Assembly (NCBI GenBank): GCA_003667865.1 | Contig: CP033051.1 | Location: forward strand, 1,633,501 to 1,697,500 | From: Rossellomorea marisflavi | GTDB lineage: Bacteria > Bacillota > Bacilli > Bacillales > Bacillaceae_B | Reading direction: 5' to 3' | Length of the DNA stretch: 64,000 nucleotides | Shown: in pieces, positions 48,074-57,320 of the stretch | How the letters are laid out: each line of letters begins with the position of its first letter | How positions within the stretch are numbered: position 1 is the stretch's first letter | The notes under the pieces: model-generated | Database searches by the model: none | What the model was told of the DNA's origin: nothing | Seen by the model: the letters and a program-made list of their open reading frames with translations, nothing else | Program-made: the position numbers and the translations under genes

Positions 48074-49432
48074 TTAGTTACCTAGTTCTTTTTTCGCAGC
48101 TTCTTCAGCAGCTTTTAAACCTTCTTCAACTGTTAGCTCACCAAGTAATACTTTATCAAGCTCTTTTGCAACAGCATTTTTAAGGCCGTATGCACCAACG
48201 ATACGTGGGTCATAGAAACCAGCATCGAATTGTTGCTCACCTACACCGTATACAGGGTTTTCTTCTTTGTATGAAACCCACTCAGGGCTTTCAAGTGCAG
48301 AGTAACGAACTGGTAAATAACCAGTTTTTGATGCCCAGTATGCTGTGTTTTCAGTGTTGATTAGGAATTTAGTGAATTCCCAAGCAGCAAGCTTTTCAAC
48401 ATCTGTAGCAGAGTTAAAGATTGAAACGTTTGTACCAGCGAATGGAGTAGCAGCTTCTTTACCAGCAGGTAGAACAGCAGCAGACCAGTTTAAACCATTT
48501 TCTTCAGCAGGACCTGCTACATAAGGGATACCAGCAGAAGAACCGATGTAGATTGCTACATCACCATTTGTGAAAGGACCAGACATATAACCATCTTCAC
48601 CAGCAGTACGTGCAATTCCGTCTTGAATCATTCCGTTAACAAATTCAAGAGCTTCTTTACCTTCTGGAGAGTTCATCTTGAATTCACCAGACTCTTCATC
48701 GATAAAGTCTCCACCAGCTTGCTCAACCCATTGGTTAAACTCTAATGTTACAGAGTTTTCTAAACCTAAACCAACTACCTTCTTACCGTCTTTTTCCATT
48801 GTTAACTTTTCAGCAGCAGCGCGTAATTCTTCCCAAGTTGTAGGAGCCTCTAAGCCAGCTTCTTTAAAGTAATCTGTGTTATAGAACATGATACGAGTAG
48901 ATTTGTTAAATGGCATACCGTAGTATTTACCATCCCAAGTGTTAGACTCACGGAAAATCTCAACGATATCATTTAATTCATCTTCAGGCATACCATACTT
49001 AGCGTCGTTAACATATGGAGTTAAGTCTGCTACAAGGTCATTATTTAAATACTCAGTAATCCAGTCTTCATAAGCTTGAGACATTGCTGGAAGGTTCTTT
49101 GCTTTTGCAGCAGCCATAATTTTTTGTGAAAGATCGTCATAGCTACCTTGGTTTACAAGCTTCACTGTAATGTTTTCTTGTGATTCATTAAAGTCGTTTG
49201 TAATTTTCGTTAATGCTTCTTCGTGACCGCCACTCATTGCGTGCCAGAATTCAATTTCTACTGGAGCATCGATAACGGTTGTAATGCCTTCAGCTTCAGT
49301 TGTTTCAGAAGCTGTTTGTTCTTCATTATCTTCTGTTTTCGTCTCATCAGTGCCATTTGTTTCTTCTCCACCACATGCTGCTAATCCAACAGCAAATAGG
49401 GCAGTAAGTAGTAGCATTAAAAGCTTTTTCAT
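48074..49432 (-). CDS. ABC importer solute-binding lipoprotein (UgpB/MalE-like)
   Basis: A 452-residue lipoprotein with signal MKKLLMLLLTALFAVGLAAC; the lipobox cysteine is followed by an acidic, Thr-rich linker. The mature part starts IEFWHAMSGGHEEALTKI, the pattern of UgpB-like glycerol-3-phosphate binding proteins, and ends with ENTAYWASKTGYLPVRYSAL, also typical. Last gene of a four-gene operon in the order ATPase, permease, permease, binding protein. Glycerol-3-phosphate or its diesters are likely; a sugar is the alternative. A GGAGGG site precedes the ATG. Confidence 0.85.
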   Translation of the reverse strand: MKKLLMLLLTALFAVGLAACGGEETNGTDETKTEDNEEQTASETTEAEGITTVIDAPVEIEFWHAMSGGHEEALTKITNDFNESQENITVKLVNQGSYDDLSQKIMAAAKAKNLPAMSQAYEDWITEYLNNDLVADLTPYVNDAKYGMPEDELNDIVEIFRESNTWDGKYYGMPFNKSTRIMFYNTDYFKEAGLEAPTTWEELRAAAEKLTMEKDGKKVVGLGLENSVTLEFNQWVEQAGGDFIDEESGEFKMNSPEGKEALEFVNGMIQDGIARTAGEDGYMSGPFTNGDVAIYIGSSAGIPYVAGPAEENGLNWSAAVLPAGKEAATPFAGTNVSIFNSATDVEKLAAWEFTKFLINTENTAYWASKTGYLPVRYSALESPEWVSYKEENPVYGVGEQQFDAGFYDPRIVGAYGLKNAVAKELDKVLLGELTVEEGLKAAEEAAKKELGN

Positions 49433-49544
49433 TGTGTGAACCCTCCAATAAATTAATTATATTAAAAAATAAGTACTACCAAATAAGAAATGGTCAATCT
49501 CAAACCTATAAGATGGATCACCCCCTTAAAGGAATTACCAAGCA

Positions 49545-50369
49545 TTATCCTTTGATACCTGATCGTGCAACACCTTCAATAATGTACTTTTGTAAAATTA
49601 AGTAGAGAATAATCATCGGTAGAATAATCATTGTGGAAGCCGCCATAAGTAATTCATATACGGTTCCAGCTTCTGTACTGAAGGACGTTAACCCAACAGG
49701 TAATGTTCTCATTTCTTTTGATTGTGTTACGATTAGTGGCCATAAGAATGCATTCCAGCTACCAATTGCTTTTAATAGAGCGATTGTGATTAATGCTGGT
49801 TTAGCTAAAGGAACCATAATCATCCACAGGAATCGAAAGTTGCTACAACCATCGATCTTTGCCGCGTAAGATAGCTCTTTTGGGATCCCAAGGAAAAATT
49901 GTCTTAATAGGAATATCGCAAAAATACTAGCTAACCAAGGAACAATCAAAGCTTCGTATTGATCAATCCAGCCTAAGTTGGAAAGTGTAACGAAGTTAGG
50001 AATTAATAGAACCTCTCCGGGAACCATCATCGTTCCTAAAAGAACAGCGAAAACGATGTCTCTTCCGTAGAAGTTAATTCTAGAAAACGCATAAGCGGCT
50101 AGAATCGTCGTAATCAGCTCTCCAATTGTTGTTAAAACCGTTACGATTACACTATTAACGGTGTAGCGTGCAAATGGTGCCATTCCCCAAGCAGTTTTGT
50201 AATTTTCCCACTTCAAATCATCCGGGATCCATACAGGAGGCATGGTCATAACCTCACCACTAGATTTTAACGATGTACTTAACATCCAGATGAATGGAAG
50301 TAACATAAGGAAACTACCTAGAATGAGGATGAAATAAATAAAACCTTTTGATAGAGCTTCTCTTTGCAT
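49545..50369 (-). CDS. ABC importer permease (UgpE/MalG-like)
   Basis: A 274-residue permease with six membrane segments. The EAA coupling loop reads ELSYAAKIDGCSNFRFLWMI. The N-terminus has FIYFILILGSFLMLLPFIWML and the TSLKSSGEV segment typical of the MalG/UgpE group. It lies 15 bases after the partner permease gene; the binding protein gene follows after 112 bases. Confidence 0.88.
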   Translation of the reverse strand: MQREALSKGFIYFILILGSFLMLLPFIWMLSTSLKSSGEVMTMPPVWIPDDLKWENYKTAWGMAPFARYTVNSVIVTVLTTIGELITTILAAYAFSRINFYGRDIVFAVLLGTMMVPGEVLLIPNFVTLSNLGWIDQYEALIVPWLASIFAIFLLRQFFLGIPKELSYAAKIDGCSNFRFLWMIMVPLAKPALITIALLKAIGSWNAFLWPLIVTQSKEMRTLPVGLTSFSTEAGTVYELLMAASTMIILPMIILYLILQKYIIEGVARSGIKG

Positions 50370-50384
50370 ATTCAGTCCCCCTTT

Positions 50385-51275
50385 CTAGTACGTTACCTTG
50401 CGTTTTCCGATATAGAGTTGGATTAGGGTAAAGATAAAAATGACAATAAATAATACATACGCTGCAGCAGAAGCAATCCCAAATTCCCATTCGTTATAGA
50501 ATTTTTCAAAAATGTAGTAAACAACAGTTTGTGCACTATAGGCAGGACCTGGTTTACCATCAAATAATGCAAATACCTCATCAAACACTTTAAAAGAGTT
50601 AATGATCGATACGATAGAAATAAAGAATGTTGTTGGAGACAGCAATGGAACGGTAATGTTCAAAAATCGTTTCCAAGGTGATGCACCGTCAATTCTTGCC
50701 GCTAAGTAATATTGTTGATTGATATTTTGCAAGCCTGCTAGAAAAATAACGATATTATATCCTAGGCCTTTCCAAATACTAAGAATGATTAAGGAAGGCA
50801 TTGCCCACGTTGGATCTGTTAACCATTCAATTGGAGAAACTCCAAACCAACCAAGAAAATAGTTTAAAATTCCATAGTTTGAATGAAATATCCAACGCCA
50901 TACAATAGACACAGCTACGACCGAAGTTACGAACGGAATAAAATAGATTGTTCGGAACAATCCTTTAAACTTGATTTTGCTATTCAGTAGAATGGCAATT
51001 CCAAGAGAAATAACGATAGATAATGGCACTACACCAAGTACAAAAATGATTGTGTTTTTCATTGAAAGCCAAAACTCTGAATCATTGAAAATATAAACAA
51101 AATTATCAAAGCCATATTCATTTACGATGTCATTAAAGTAATCGTAGTCTGTGTACAAACTAATTAAGAATGACTTAATAATTGGGTAGATGTTGAATAC
51201 TCCCAGGATGATTAGAGCAGGTAGCAAGTATAGAAGGGCTTTCAATGTCGATAGCACAGTTGGTTTTGGATTCAA
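50385..51275 (-). CDS. ABC importer permease (UgpA/MalF-like)
   Basis: A 296-residue permease with six membrane segments and EAA loop QYYLAARIDGASPWKRFLNI. It begins with LLYLLPALIILGVFNIYPII, usual for the UgpA group, and lacks the long extra domain of E. coli MalF. It forms the channel together with the permease encoded next. Confidence 0.88.
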   Translation of the reverse strand: MNPKPTVLSTLKALLYLLPALIILGVFNIYPIIKSFLISLYTDYDYFNDIVNEYGFDNFVYIFNDSEFWLSMKNTIIFVLGVVPLSIVISLGIAILLNSKIKFKGLFRTIYFIPFVTSVVAVSIVWRWIFHSNYGILNYFLGWFGVSPIEWLTDPTWAMPSLIILSIWKGLGYNIVIFLAGLQNINQQYYLAARIDGASPWKRFLNITVPLLSPTTFFISIVSIINSFKVFDEVFALFDGKPGPAYSAQTVVYYIFEKFYNEWEFGIASAAAYVLFIVIFIFTLIQLYIGKRKVTY

Positions 51276-51287
51276 CGTAAGCCCTCC

Positions 51288-52382
51288 TTATGATTTGATT
51301 TCAATAATGTTCTCTTGTGTATCGTTATTAAATAAATGGAAACGCTCATTACGAATGGCTAGGTGAAGTGTGTCACCCTTTTTCACTTTCACATCTGGCT
51401 CAACTAAAGCACGAATATGTTTTTCGCCAACCATCGCATTTAATAAAGTATCACGGCCAATTCGTTCAACAACGTCAACAGTCACCGATATAAACTGATT
51501 GGTTTCACTAGGGTCAACAATCATAAAATCTTCTGGACGAACTCCTAAGGTCAATTGATTTCCGGAGACCTTATTAAAGTTTAGGTTGTCAGGACACAGG
51601 ATTGTATTCTCAGTTCCACTAATAGAGATTGTTTTCTCTGATTGGTTAAGGGTTACTGGAATCACATTAATCGGCGGACTGCCCATGAATTTTGCAACAA
51701 ACTCATTCTCTGGGTGATCATACATATATTGAGGCGGACTGTATTGTTGATACTTTCCATCTTTCATAAGAAGAACTTTATCGGAAATGCTCATTGCCTC
51801 TTCTTGGTCATGGGTAACGAAAACAGTAGTAATTCCAACCTCTTGCTGAATACGGCGGATTTCTTCTCTCATTTCAAGTCGTAAACGGGCATCCAGGTTC
51901 GACAATGGTTCATCTAATAATAGAAGCTTTGGTTTTTTTACAAGAGCTCGGGCAATAGCAACACGCTGTTGCTGACCACCTGATAACTGGCCAGGTTTAC
52001 GGTCTGCCAAATGATCAATATGTACAAGCTTTGCCATTGCAAGGGCTCTTTCCTCCGCCTCTTTCTTTGGCACCTTCGCCATCTTTAATGGGAACATAAT
52101 ATTTTTAAGAACAGACATATGTGGATATAGTGCATAGTTCTGAAAAACCATTCCGATTTCTCTGTTTTCTGGTTCAATCTTATTGATTAATTTTTCACCA
52201 AAGAACATTTGGCCGGCTGTTGGTTTGTAAAGACCTGCTAACATAAATAGTGTTGTACTTTTTCCGCAACCACTTGGACCTAATAAAGAAACAAGCTCTC
52301 CTTCATTGATCGTGACGTTCAATGAATCGACTGCGGTAACATCTTCGAATTTCATCGTAATTTCTTTCAACTCTATCTTCAA
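51288..52382 (-). CDS. ABC importer ATPase (UgpC/MsmX-like)
   Basis: A 364-residue ATPase: Walker A LLGPSGCGKSTT, signature LSGGQQQRVAIARALVKKP, Walker B LLLDEPLSNLDARLR, switch VTHDQEEA. The C-terminal third is an OB-type regulatory domain (GVRPEDFMIVDPSE, VDVVERIGRDTLL). First gene of the operon. The N-terminus MKIELKEITMKFEDVTAVD fits the family. 12 bases separate it from the permease gene. Confidence 0.9.
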   Translation of the reverse strand: MKIELKEITMKFEDVTAVDSLNVTINEGELVSLLGPSGCGKSTTLFMLAGLYKPTAGQMFFGEKLINKIEPENREIGMVFQNYALYPHMSVLKNIMFPLKMAKVPKKEAEERALAMAKLVHIDHLADRKPGQLSGGQQQRVAIARALVKKPKLLLLDEPLSNLDARLRLEMREEIRRIQQEVGITTVFVTHDQEEAMSISDKVLLMKDGKYQQYSPPQYMYDHPENEFVAKFMGSPPINVIPVTLNQSEKTISISGTENTILCPDNLNFNKVSGNQLTLGVRPEDFMIVDPSETNQFISVTVDVVERIGRDTLLNAMVGEKHIRALVEPDVKVKKGDTLHLAIRNERFHLFNNDTQENIIEIKS

Positions 52383-52642
52383 AGGTGTAACCTCCTAATA
52401 TCTTGTACAAAAGTGAACAGTTCCCATTGTAACGAGAGTCTACTAAGCTAAAGTGAAGAGAGTGTAAAAATCCTGTAAATTTATTGAAAATTTTAGCGAA
52501 TCTGTGAATAAAAATGGAAGAACTGTCGAAGGGGTGTTTGGGAGGTAAGATTTGAAGAAAATATGGCTTGTTTCACTCAGCGTTTTTATTGCATTTGGAA
52601 ACTTTTAGTGCTATAGTTACGTTAAACCATTTTACTTTTTAA

Positions 52643-52717
52643 TATAATAAGATTTAAATGAGCTGTAACTTGAAAGGGGATAGCAAGGTTAAATCTTCTA
52701 AAGGGTTACAGTTTTTT
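52643..52717 (+). ncRNA. Candidate short transcript: TATAAT plus intrinsic terminator
   Basis: TATAAT at 52643-52648 (no good -35 seen) is followed by a hairpin CTGTAAC (52663-52669) / GTTACAG (52705-52711) and T6. A transcript of about 60 bases with no open frame would result. It lies about 75 bases before the cold-shock gene. Otherwise 52383-52642 shows nothing convincing. Confidence 0.35.
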
Positions 52718-52768
52718 ATATCTTGTTCGAATAAATGGTAGGATGGTCAAATAGTATATGTGCAATAG

Positions 52769-52993
<225 letters not shown>

Positions 52994-53006
52994 TCTTAAA
53001 AACATA

Positions 53007-53040
53007 GGGAATTGACTCATATTGGGTCAATTCCTTTTTT
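53007..53040 (+). terminator. Terminator of the cold-shock gene
   Basis: GGAATTGAC pairs with GTCAATTCC, followed by a T-run. Confidence 0.85.
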
Positions 53041-53107
53041 GTTAGTGCTTTAAATAAAGCAACTGATTTGATGATTGGCTATTCGAAATATAAAATATGT
53101 ATAATTT

Positions 53108-53245
53108 CTGAGTTGCTTGGAGCGGAGGAGTGCTTGACTCCTGCGGGAATAGCGAGTCAGGTGAGACCCCGCAGGAGAGGAGCGACGAGGAGGCTCACCG
53201 CTCGCCCCGCGGAAAGCAAGCACTCCGCAGCGGAAAGCAACGGTC
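53108..53245 (+). repeat. ~140-bp structured repeat, copy 6
   Basis: Starts ctgagttgcttggagcgg and ends gcggaaagcaacggtc; internal ctcctgcggg and ccccgcagga arms are present. Confidence 0.85.
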
Positions 53246-53314
53246 TCAGTATAATGTATATTTTTTTACATTAAATAAACCTCATTGGCAAATGCTAGCA
53301 ACGAGGTGATCAAT

Positions 53315-53473
53315 ATGAAAGAACAAAATATCGACTTAAACGAAGATGACTTAAAAGAAGCAAGCAAAAAAGGGGCAAAAGAAGACGTCATTCACTTTTC
53401 CCCAATCGACGACGGCCACGACCTCCGAATCGCTGACCCATTCAACACAGGAGACAAACAACAAAAAGACTAA
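53315..53473 (+). CDS. Small charged protein (52 aa), unknown function
   Basis: A 52-residue, strongly charged protein (DLNEDDLKEASKKGAKEDVI, ending KQQKD) with no hydrophobic segment. AGGTGAT sits four bases before the ATG. I do not recognise a family. It ends in a perfect 16-bp terminator hairpin. Its DNA is rich in A and C on the coding strand, like other genes next to the structured repeat. Confidence 0.55.
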   Translation: MKEQNIDLNEDDLKEASKKGAKEDVIHFSPIDDGHDLRIADPFNTGDKQQKD

Positions 53474-53505
53474 AAAAGGTTGAATAATATCAACCTTTTT
53501 TAGTC
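53468..53505. terminator. Bidirectional terminator
   Basis: A perfect 16-bp stem GACTAAAAAAGGTTGA with its complement, loop ataata; serves the convergent small gene and amidohydrolase gene. Confidence 0.85.
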
Positions 53506-53543
53506 TTTCTTTACGAATCAATAAAGGGAAAATAGTAACAAAT

Positions 53544-55166
53544 CTACTCAGATTTATAAACAACATCCCCATTCATAATCGTCATCGTAACCTTTGTTTC
53601 CAAAATCTCTTCAACATCTCTTTCAAATATATTCCGATCAAGAATGATAATATCTGCAAATTTTCCAGCTTCTAATGTTCCAAGTTCATCCTCTCGAAAT
53701 TGTCCAAAAGCAGGAGCAATCGTATACTGTTTAATGGCATCACATAACGATATGCGTTCCTTGGGATTCCATCCGTTTTCTGGTGTTCCATCCTCATGTC
53801 TGCGGGTGACTGCTCGATACAAGCCGACCATTGGATTTAGCTCCACAATCGGAAAATCAGTACCGAACGCAACCGTTGCTCCTGATTCCATTAAGGAACC
53901 GATTGGCCAAGTATAGCGACAACGCTCTGCACCCAATCGCTCTATGTAAGCATGTGTATCCATCGAGCTTGATGTCAGGTGATCTGGCTGAATGGAGGCA
54001 ATGACGCCGAGCTGTTGGAAACGAGGAATATCATCTGGAGAAATGACTTCAATATGCTCAATCGTATGGCGGGAGTCACGAACACCGTTAACCGATTGTG
54101 CATGTTCAAAAAGGTCTAATCCCATACGAACTGCAGCATCTCCACAAGCATGAAGTCGAATTCGAAATTCTTCTTTATCAGCTTCATCAATCCATTTCTG
54201 ATAGGTTTCAAAATCATAAATGGTTCCACCAGTAAGCTGTGGACGGTCAGAGTATGGCTCTAATAAATAACCCGTATAGGTGAGGGGAACACCATCTAAA
54301 AATTGCTTTAAGCCACCAAATTGAATCTTCTCTGAGTGAAAATCCTTTCTTAACCTTTTCGCTTCCTCTAATTCTCCATTCAAAGGAGATTGGAAATGAA
54401 TTCGAACCGTTAAGCCCTCTTGTTCATCATACGATTGGTAGAAGTTTGGATCTCCAAGTGTGTAGCCAGGTAATGGAAGCATATCTCCGACAGAGGTTAC
54501 TCCAAGTCGGGCAGCTTTATGAAGAAAGGTTTCAAAAAGCTGTTTATGTTCTTCTTCTGTAAAAGAAAAAGCACTCGTTGCCAATTTTACAGCAGTCTCA
54601 TATAAGAATCCTGTTGGTTGTCCGTTTTCATCCTTAACGATCTCTCCAAAAGGAGGTTCTTCAGTATTTTCATGAATTCCAAGCTTTTGAAGAGCTGCAC
54701 TATTTAGCCAAGCACTATGAGCTTCTTCATTAAGAAGAACAACAGGTCGATCTGGAAGGACAGCATCTAAAGAATGCCTAGTTGGTAGTTCTTGGTTCGG
54801 CCAACGTACATGGTGCCAGCCAAATCCGATAATCCATTCATCCTGTGGGTGCAGTTGACTATACTCGTACACTGCTTTTGCAGCTTCCTCTTCTGTTGAA
54901 CAAAATGTAAGGTTGCAGAATGTTTCAAACATCGCACCAAGCCACAGATGAAGGTGAAAATCATGAAAGCCTGGAAGAACTAAGGAATCATGAGCATGAA
55001 TAATTTCAGTATGCTTATCTACCCATTTGCTGTATGTAGTGGCATGTTCCCCAACATTAAAGATTTTTGAATCCTTTATCGCAATAAAACCAGAGAAAGG
55101 CTTTTCGTTTAGTCCAGTAAAAATAGCATTTCCAACAATGATTTTATCTGCTTTCATTCCTTTCAT
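53544..55166 (-). CDS. Amidohydrolase, YtcJ-like
   Basis: A 540-residue metal-dependent hydrolase of the amidohydrolase-3 type. The first metal pair is in LPGFHDFHLHLWLG; GFGWHHVRWPN, RLHACGDAAVRMGLDLFE, HTIEHIEVISPDDIPR and the late aspartate in VAFGTDFPIVELNP complete the site; it closes with LEAGKFADIIILDR. YtcJ-like enzymes hydrolyse N-substituted formamides or similar amides; the true substrate is unknown. AAGGAG lies 8 bases before the ATG at 55166. It stands alone. Confidence 0.85.
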   Translation of the reverse strand: MKGMKADKIIVGNAIFTGLNEKPFSGFIAIKDSKIFNVGEHATTYSKWVDKHTEIIHAHDSLVLPGFHDFHLHLWLGAMFETFCNLTFCSTEEEAAKAVYEYSQLHPQDEWIIGFGWHHVRWPNQELPTRHSLDAVLPDRPVVLLNEEAHSAWLNSAALQKLGIHENTEEPPFGEIVKDENGQPTGFLYETAVKLATSAFSFTEEEHKQLFETFLHKAARLGVTSVGDMLPLPGYTLGDPNFYQSYDEQEGLTVRIHFQSPLNGELEEAKRLRKDFHSEKIQFGGLKQFLDGVPLTYTGYLLEPYSDRPQLTGGTIYDFETYQKWIDEADKEEFRIRLHACGDAAVRMGLDLFEHAQSVNGVRDSRHTIEHIEVISPDDIPRFQQLGVIASIQPDHLTSSSMDTHAYIERLGAERCRYTWPIGSLMESGATVAFGTDFPIVELNPMVGLYRAVTRRHEDGTPENGWNPKERISLCDAIKQYTIAPAFGQFREDELGTLEAGKFADIIILDRNIFERDVEEILETKVTMTIMNGDVVYKSE

Positions 55167-55461
55167 CCTTACGACTCCTTTTTATGAGAAAATTTTCCTA
55201 CTATATATTATGGAGGTAACCAATTCATAATTGCAAACTGAAAAAAGAGGCTTTAAGATCATTCATTAGTAGACTGCAATAATTGGAAGAATTAGTGAAA
55301 ATATTTTGAAAAAAAATGAAGAAAAAGGAAAAAAGTATATTATAATAGATTTGTAGAATCTTGTCTGATTATAGTATTTTTAGAGGGTAGATTTTACAAC
55401 TAGGTTTCTACTATTCCTACTATGGTGGTTTGCGAATGTTGACGTATTGGATGGAAGTACG

Positions 55462-57033
55462 ATGAGTTATTTAAAACATAAAAAGATAGGTCTTTACCTT
55501 GTGTTGTTATATAGCATCATGTTTACTTTTGTTTACTCCTATTCAATAGAAGAGACAAGAGGGTTTGTATTATTGTGTTTGTCTTCCATAGGTATCTTAC
55601 TAAGTCTTGTAATCCATGTGTTAATTTTTTTGAAAACAGATGGTGTTAAAAAGAAATTTGTTGGTTTCTTTACAGTAGGAACACTAAGTTATTTTATTGG
55701 CAACCTGCTCTGGCAGCTAGCTTTACAGGGGCAGTTATTTGAATGGATCTCAGAACTTGAACTTTATAGGGTATTCTATCTAGTTAATGTTCTATGCTAC
55801 GTATCAGCCTTTAGTTTGCTACTTCTTCCTATTAAAAATCGTTTTTCTGTCTTATATTTTGTATTAGATGTTCTAATGGCGTATACAAGTGTCATCGCGC
55901 TCACTTGGGTGTACCTCCTCTATCCGGTAGTTTCTTCAATAGATGAATACTCATTATCAAGAACATTAGAATTTCTAATAAATCCTGCATTTCAATCAAT
56001 TGTACTTTTCTTTTTAATTAGCTCCTTACTGATTAAAAAGAAATTTTTTCCTAATAGTATTCTACTGTTATATATTCTATCCATTTCCATTCAATTTGTA
56101 GCTGATGGAATGTACTCGTTTTCACAGTTGTTTCAAAATACCAGTGCGGACCATTATTTAGTAATAGCATGGACATTGGCTTTGTTGTTACAAGGTGCAG
56201 CGACATACCTACTGTATGATGAAACCATTCCATTTACTATTGGTCAAAATATATTTATTTATCGTGATCAGTCTCATGAAATCTCACGAAATGTGATAAG
56301 TGCTTTATCAATATTATTGTTATTCTGGTTATATACGAATCAATCAGATTTAGTGATCGGCATCTCATTTATCGGATTAATAGCGGTAATATTTACAAGG
56401 CAGTTACTTTCAAGTCTTCAATATCGTCATATGGCAAATTCATACCAACATGTATCTAAGCATTTGGAGCAAATGGTTCAATTCCGAACGAATGAGTTAA
56501 AGCAGAAAAATGAAGAATTAGAGCGGACCTTCTCACGATTAGAGCATATGGCCATGCATGATCAATTGACTGGCTTGGCAAATCGAAGGTATTTAAAAGA
56601 AAAGCTGGAGAGTCTTGTTTTGAAGACCTCTGTTACATCCTTTGCTTTAGTCTTTATAGATATCGATGAATTTAAAATGATTAATGACCGATACGGACAT
56701 ACATATGGAGATTACTTATTAAAAGAATTCTCGAAAAGGTTAAAAAAGTTTTTACCAGAAACCTCTTTTATTGCAAGGCAGTCTGGAGATGAATTTGTTA
56801 TTATCCTTGAAGGATTCTCATCAAAGGCTGAAGTTAACCAATGGTGTGAAAGCCTTATTTCACTTCAGCAAAAGCCGTATGAAGTATATGATGAGATGAT
56901 TCTATTAACAATTAGTGCAGGGGTAGCCATTTATCCAGATCATGCGAAAACGGTTCATGAACTGCTCACGGTTGCGGACCATGCCATGTACAAAGTAAAA
57001 GATCAAGGGAAAAATGATGTGCATCTTGTCTAA
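55462..57033 (+). CDS. Membrane diguanylate cyclase (GGDEF)
   Basis: A 523-residue protein with about eight to ten N-terminal membrane segments (about 10-310), a coiled coil (FRTNELKQKNEELERTFSRL) and a C-terminal GGDEF domain. DQLTGLANRRYL opens the domain; the active loop is SGDEF within IARQSGDEFVIIL, a functional variant. An inhibitory RxxD site at the usual place is not visible. It should make c-di-GMP. The ATG at 55462 follows GGAAG. The next gene downstream carries a c-di-GMP riboswitch. The terminator at 57035-57082 separates the two. Confidence 0.88.
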   Translation: MSYLKHKKIGLYLVLLYSIMFTFVYSYSIEETRGFVLLCLSSIGILLSLVIHVLIFLKTDGVKKKFVGFFTVGTLSYFIGNLLWQLALQGQLFEWISELELYRVFYLVNVLCYVSAFSLLLLPIKNRFSVLYFVLDVLMAYTSVIALTWVYLLYPVVSSIDEYSLSRTLEFLINPAFQSIVLFFLISSLLIKKKFFPNSILLLYILSISIQFVADGMYSFSQLFQNTSADHYLVIAWTLALLLQGAATYLLYDETIPFTIGQNIFIYRDQSHEISRNVISALSILLLFWLYTNQSDLVIGISFIGLIAVIFTRQLLSSLQYRHMANSYQHVSKHLEQMVQFRTNELKQKNEELERTFSRLEHMAMHDQLTGLANRRYLKEKLESLVLKTSVTSFALVFIDIDEFKMINDRYGHTYGDYLLKEFSKRLKKFLPETSFIARQSGDEFVIILEGFSSKAEVNQWCESLISLQQKPYEVYDEMILLTISAGVAIYPDHAKTVHELLTVADHAMYKVKDQGKNDVHLV

Positions 57034-57034
57034 T

Positions 57035-57082
57035 AAAAACGCATTGAACGTAGGAGTTTTCTCTTATGTCAATGCGTTTTTA
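57035..57082 (+). terminator. Terminator after the diguanylate cyclase gene
   Basis: AAAAACGCATTGA pairs with TCAATGCGTTTTT. Confidence 0.8.
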
Positions 57083-57167
57083 TTTCCAGGCAAATGGGTA
57101 ATTTGGTAATTGTATAATTGAAAGGTTTACTATGCTTGACCCTCTATTCAAAGTTAACCTGAGGGAA

Positions 57168-57173
57168 TATAAT
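57168..57173 (+). promoter_or_regulatory. -10 element for the riboswitch transcript
   Basis: TATAAT at 57168-57173 places the transcription start about ten bases before the riboswitch. The -35 region is weak. Confidence 0.45.
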
Positions 57174-57189
57174 TGAGGTAAGAATAAAA

Positions 57190-57282
57190 ACTACTGAAAA
57201 AGGCAAACTTGTTGAAAAACAAGGACGCAAAGCCATGGGCCTAAACAATACAATGTATTGCACGGCTGCCAGGCTGCCAGGT
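57190..57282 (+). ncRNA. c-di-GMP-I (GEMM) riboswitch
   Basis: The conserved core is present: AGGCAAACTTG, the GNRA-like loop GAAA, ACAAGGACGCAAAGCC, the tetraloop-receptor segment GGGCCTAAAC and the second stem CACGGCTGCCAGG. These match the GGCAAAcc...GGACGCAAAGCC...GGCCUAAAcc...GGUxGCCxGG pattern of the class. It senses the product of the GGDEF enzyme encoded just upstream. Confidence 0.9.
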
Positions 57283-57312
57283 CCTTCTATGGGCCCGGTC
57301 CATAGAAGGGAG
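57283..57312 (+). promoter_or_regulatory. Expression platform hairpin overlapping the ribosome binding site
   Basis: CCTTCTATGG (57283-57292) pairs with CCATAGAAGG (57300-57309). The Shine-Dalgarno AAGGGAG occupies 57306-57312, so half of it is in the stem. There is no T-run, pointing to translational rather than transcriptional control. Confidence 0.75.
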
Positions 57313-57320
57313 AACGGAAA

